From contig CANPNN010000076.1 of assembly GCA_947575475.1 (NCBI GenBank), positions 1-6,347 of the forward strand: a stretch of 6,347 bases of DNA. The letters are read 5' to 3'. The translations under genes were made by a program, and so were the position numbers. Under the pieces are notes generated by a model that was not told the origin of the DNA, did not search any database, and worked only from the letters and a program-made list of their open reading frames with translations. Origin of the DNA: an uncultured Pseudoflavonifractor sp. Lineage in GTDB: Bacteria; Bacillota_A; Clostridia; Oscillospirales; Oscillospiraceae. Below, piece by piece: positions 5,473 to 6,347 of this stretch; the stretch's first letter is position 1, and each line of letters begins with the position of its first letter.

Positions 5473-6347
5473 ATGTCGACCGTTATCACCCACAAGCAGT
5501 TCCCCAACGAGAAGACCTACGAGATGGACCTGTGCGGACGCCCCCTGAAGATCAACGTGGGCAAGGTGGCCGAGCTGGCCACCGCTTCCGCCATGGTGAC
5601 CTACGGCGAGACCACCGTCCTGGTGGCCGTCACCTGCTCCCCCCGTCCCCGGGACGGCATCGACTTCTTCCCTCTCAGCGTGGACTTTGAGGAGAAGCTG
5701 TACGCCGTGGGCCGGATCCCCGGCTCCTTCATGCGCCGGGAGGGTCAGCCCTCCCTCCCCGCCGTGCTGGCCAGCCGGGTCATCGACCGGTCCATCCGGC
5801 CCCTGTTCCCCTACGACTTTCGCAACGATGTGGTGTGCACCTGCACCGTCATGAGCGTGGACCGGGACTGCTCTCCCGAGGTCACCGCCATGATCGGCGT
5901 CAGCGCCTGCCTGGCAATCTCCAACATCCCCTGGGCCGGCCCCATCGGCTGCCTGGAGATGGGCTACGTGGACGGCAAGATCGTCTATAATCCCACCCAG
6001 GCCGAAAAGCACGCCTCCCAGCTGGACCTGACCGTGGCCGCCACCGCCCAGAAGGTCATCATGATCGAGGCCGGGGCCAAGGAGCTGCCCGACGACATCA
6101 TGTATGACGCCATCCTGAAGGCCCACGAGGAGATCCAGAAGCAGATCAGCCTTATCAACACCATGGTCTCCGAGATCGGCAAAGAGAAGATGACCTACGA
6201 CCACGCCGCCTTCGACCAGGAGCTTTTTGACAAGATCGTCAACGACTTCATGGACGAGGCCAAGGCCGCCATGGACACCGACGACAAGAACGTCCGGGAA
6301 GAGCGCTGGAACGCCATGATCGAGAAGTGGCACGAGAAGTACCTGGA
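5473..6347 (+). CDS. pnp: Polynucleotide phosphorylase (PNPase), 3'-truncated by window edge
   Basis: Phosphate-dependent 3'-to-5' exoribonuclease that degrades mRNA and can add tails, working as a trimeric ring in the cytoplasm. 291 codons are present of a typical roughly 700. The first RNase PH-like core domain spans about residues 8-145, with family blocks GRPLKINVGKVAELA (22-36), SPRPRDGIDFFPLSVDFEEK (56-75), and the RNA-entry loop PGSFMRREGQPS (83-94), equivalent to the FFRR loop of E. coli. SRVIDRSIRPLFP (101-113) and AMIGVSACLAIS (139-150) follow. Residues from about 240 onward begin the all-alpha linker domain. The second core, KH and S1 domains fall outside the window. The start is ATG 5473, 6 nt after AAAGGAGGA (5458-5466). 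It probably shares the rpsO promoter through read-through. Confidence 0.98.
   Translation, partial: MSTVITHKQFPNEKTYEMDLCGRPLKINVGKVAELATASAMVTYGETTVLVAVTCSPRPRDGIDFFPLSVDFEEKLYAVGRIPGSFMRREGQPSLPAVLASRVIDRSIRPLFPYDFRNDVVCTCTVMSVDRDCSPEVTAMIGVSACLAISNIPWAGPIGCLEMGYVDGKIVYNPTQAEKHASQLDLTVAATAQKVIMIEAGAKELPDDIMYDAILKAHEEIQKQISLINTMVSEIGKEKMTYDHAAFDQELFDKIVNDFMDEAKAAMDTDDKNVREERWNAMIEKWHEKYL

Noticed and set aside
5273..5690. Two + strand open frames starting in the pnp leader (5273 and 5289)
   Set aside because: Both run out of frame into pnp, lack ribosome binding sites and encode Pro-rich low-complexity products. The region is better explained as structured RNA.
5266..6333. Minus-strand open frame of 355 codons antisense to pnp
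   Set aside because: It mirrors conserved pnp codons and gives a Gly/His/Val/Leu-rich repetitive product, typical of a shadow frame.

Overview
This 6.3 kb window is ordinary chromosomal DNA, and all genes lie on the + strand. It probably comes from a GC-rich member of the Clostridia, and the gene order and protein style suggest the Oscillospiraceae (Flavonifractor/Lawsonibacter-like). That placement is an inference from four things: strong AAGGAGG-type ribosome binding sites, a clostridial-type second topoisomerase A subunit, a YitT-family membrane protein, and the rpsO-pnp pair. No mobile element, phage gene, CRISPR array, tRNA or rRNA was seen.

Region 1 (1-3580) is a tight three-gene run. 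It begins with the 3' part of a type IIA topoisomerase A subunit (ParC/GyrA-like, start outside the window). A YitT/DUF161-DUF2179 membrane protein follows after 12 nt, then a LUD-domain (LutC/YkgG-like) protein with a C-terminal four-cysteine cluster after 22 nt. The spacing and lack of terminators suggest co-transcription, although the three functions have no obvious link.

Region 2 (3656-4762) encodes a lipoprotein. Its C-terminal half looks like a transglutaminase-like fold in which the catalytic Cys and His positions are replaced by Asp and Arg, so it is probably a pseudoenzyme. It is the least characterised protein in the window.

Region 3 (4769-6347) is the rpsO-pnp transcription unit (ribosomal protein S15 and polynucleotide phosphorylase, the latter cut by the window end). 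A near-consensus sigma-A promoter precedes a roughly 108-nt rpsO leader that can fold in alternative ways, as expected if S15 regulates its own synthesis. The 294-nt rpsO-pnp gap is the most interesting part of the window. It holds a 17-bp terminator-like hairpin just after rpsO, then a roughly 200-nt structured pnp leader. In that leader a 29-pair, nearly perfect long-range helix (three G-U pairs, one G-G mismatch) encloses several hairpins, one of which looks like an intrinsic terminator. The layout recalls the E. coli rpsO-pnp junction, where RNase III cuts a long pnp leader helix and PNPase then represses itself. No homologous sequence is recognised, so this is a candidate independent or divergent version of that circuit.
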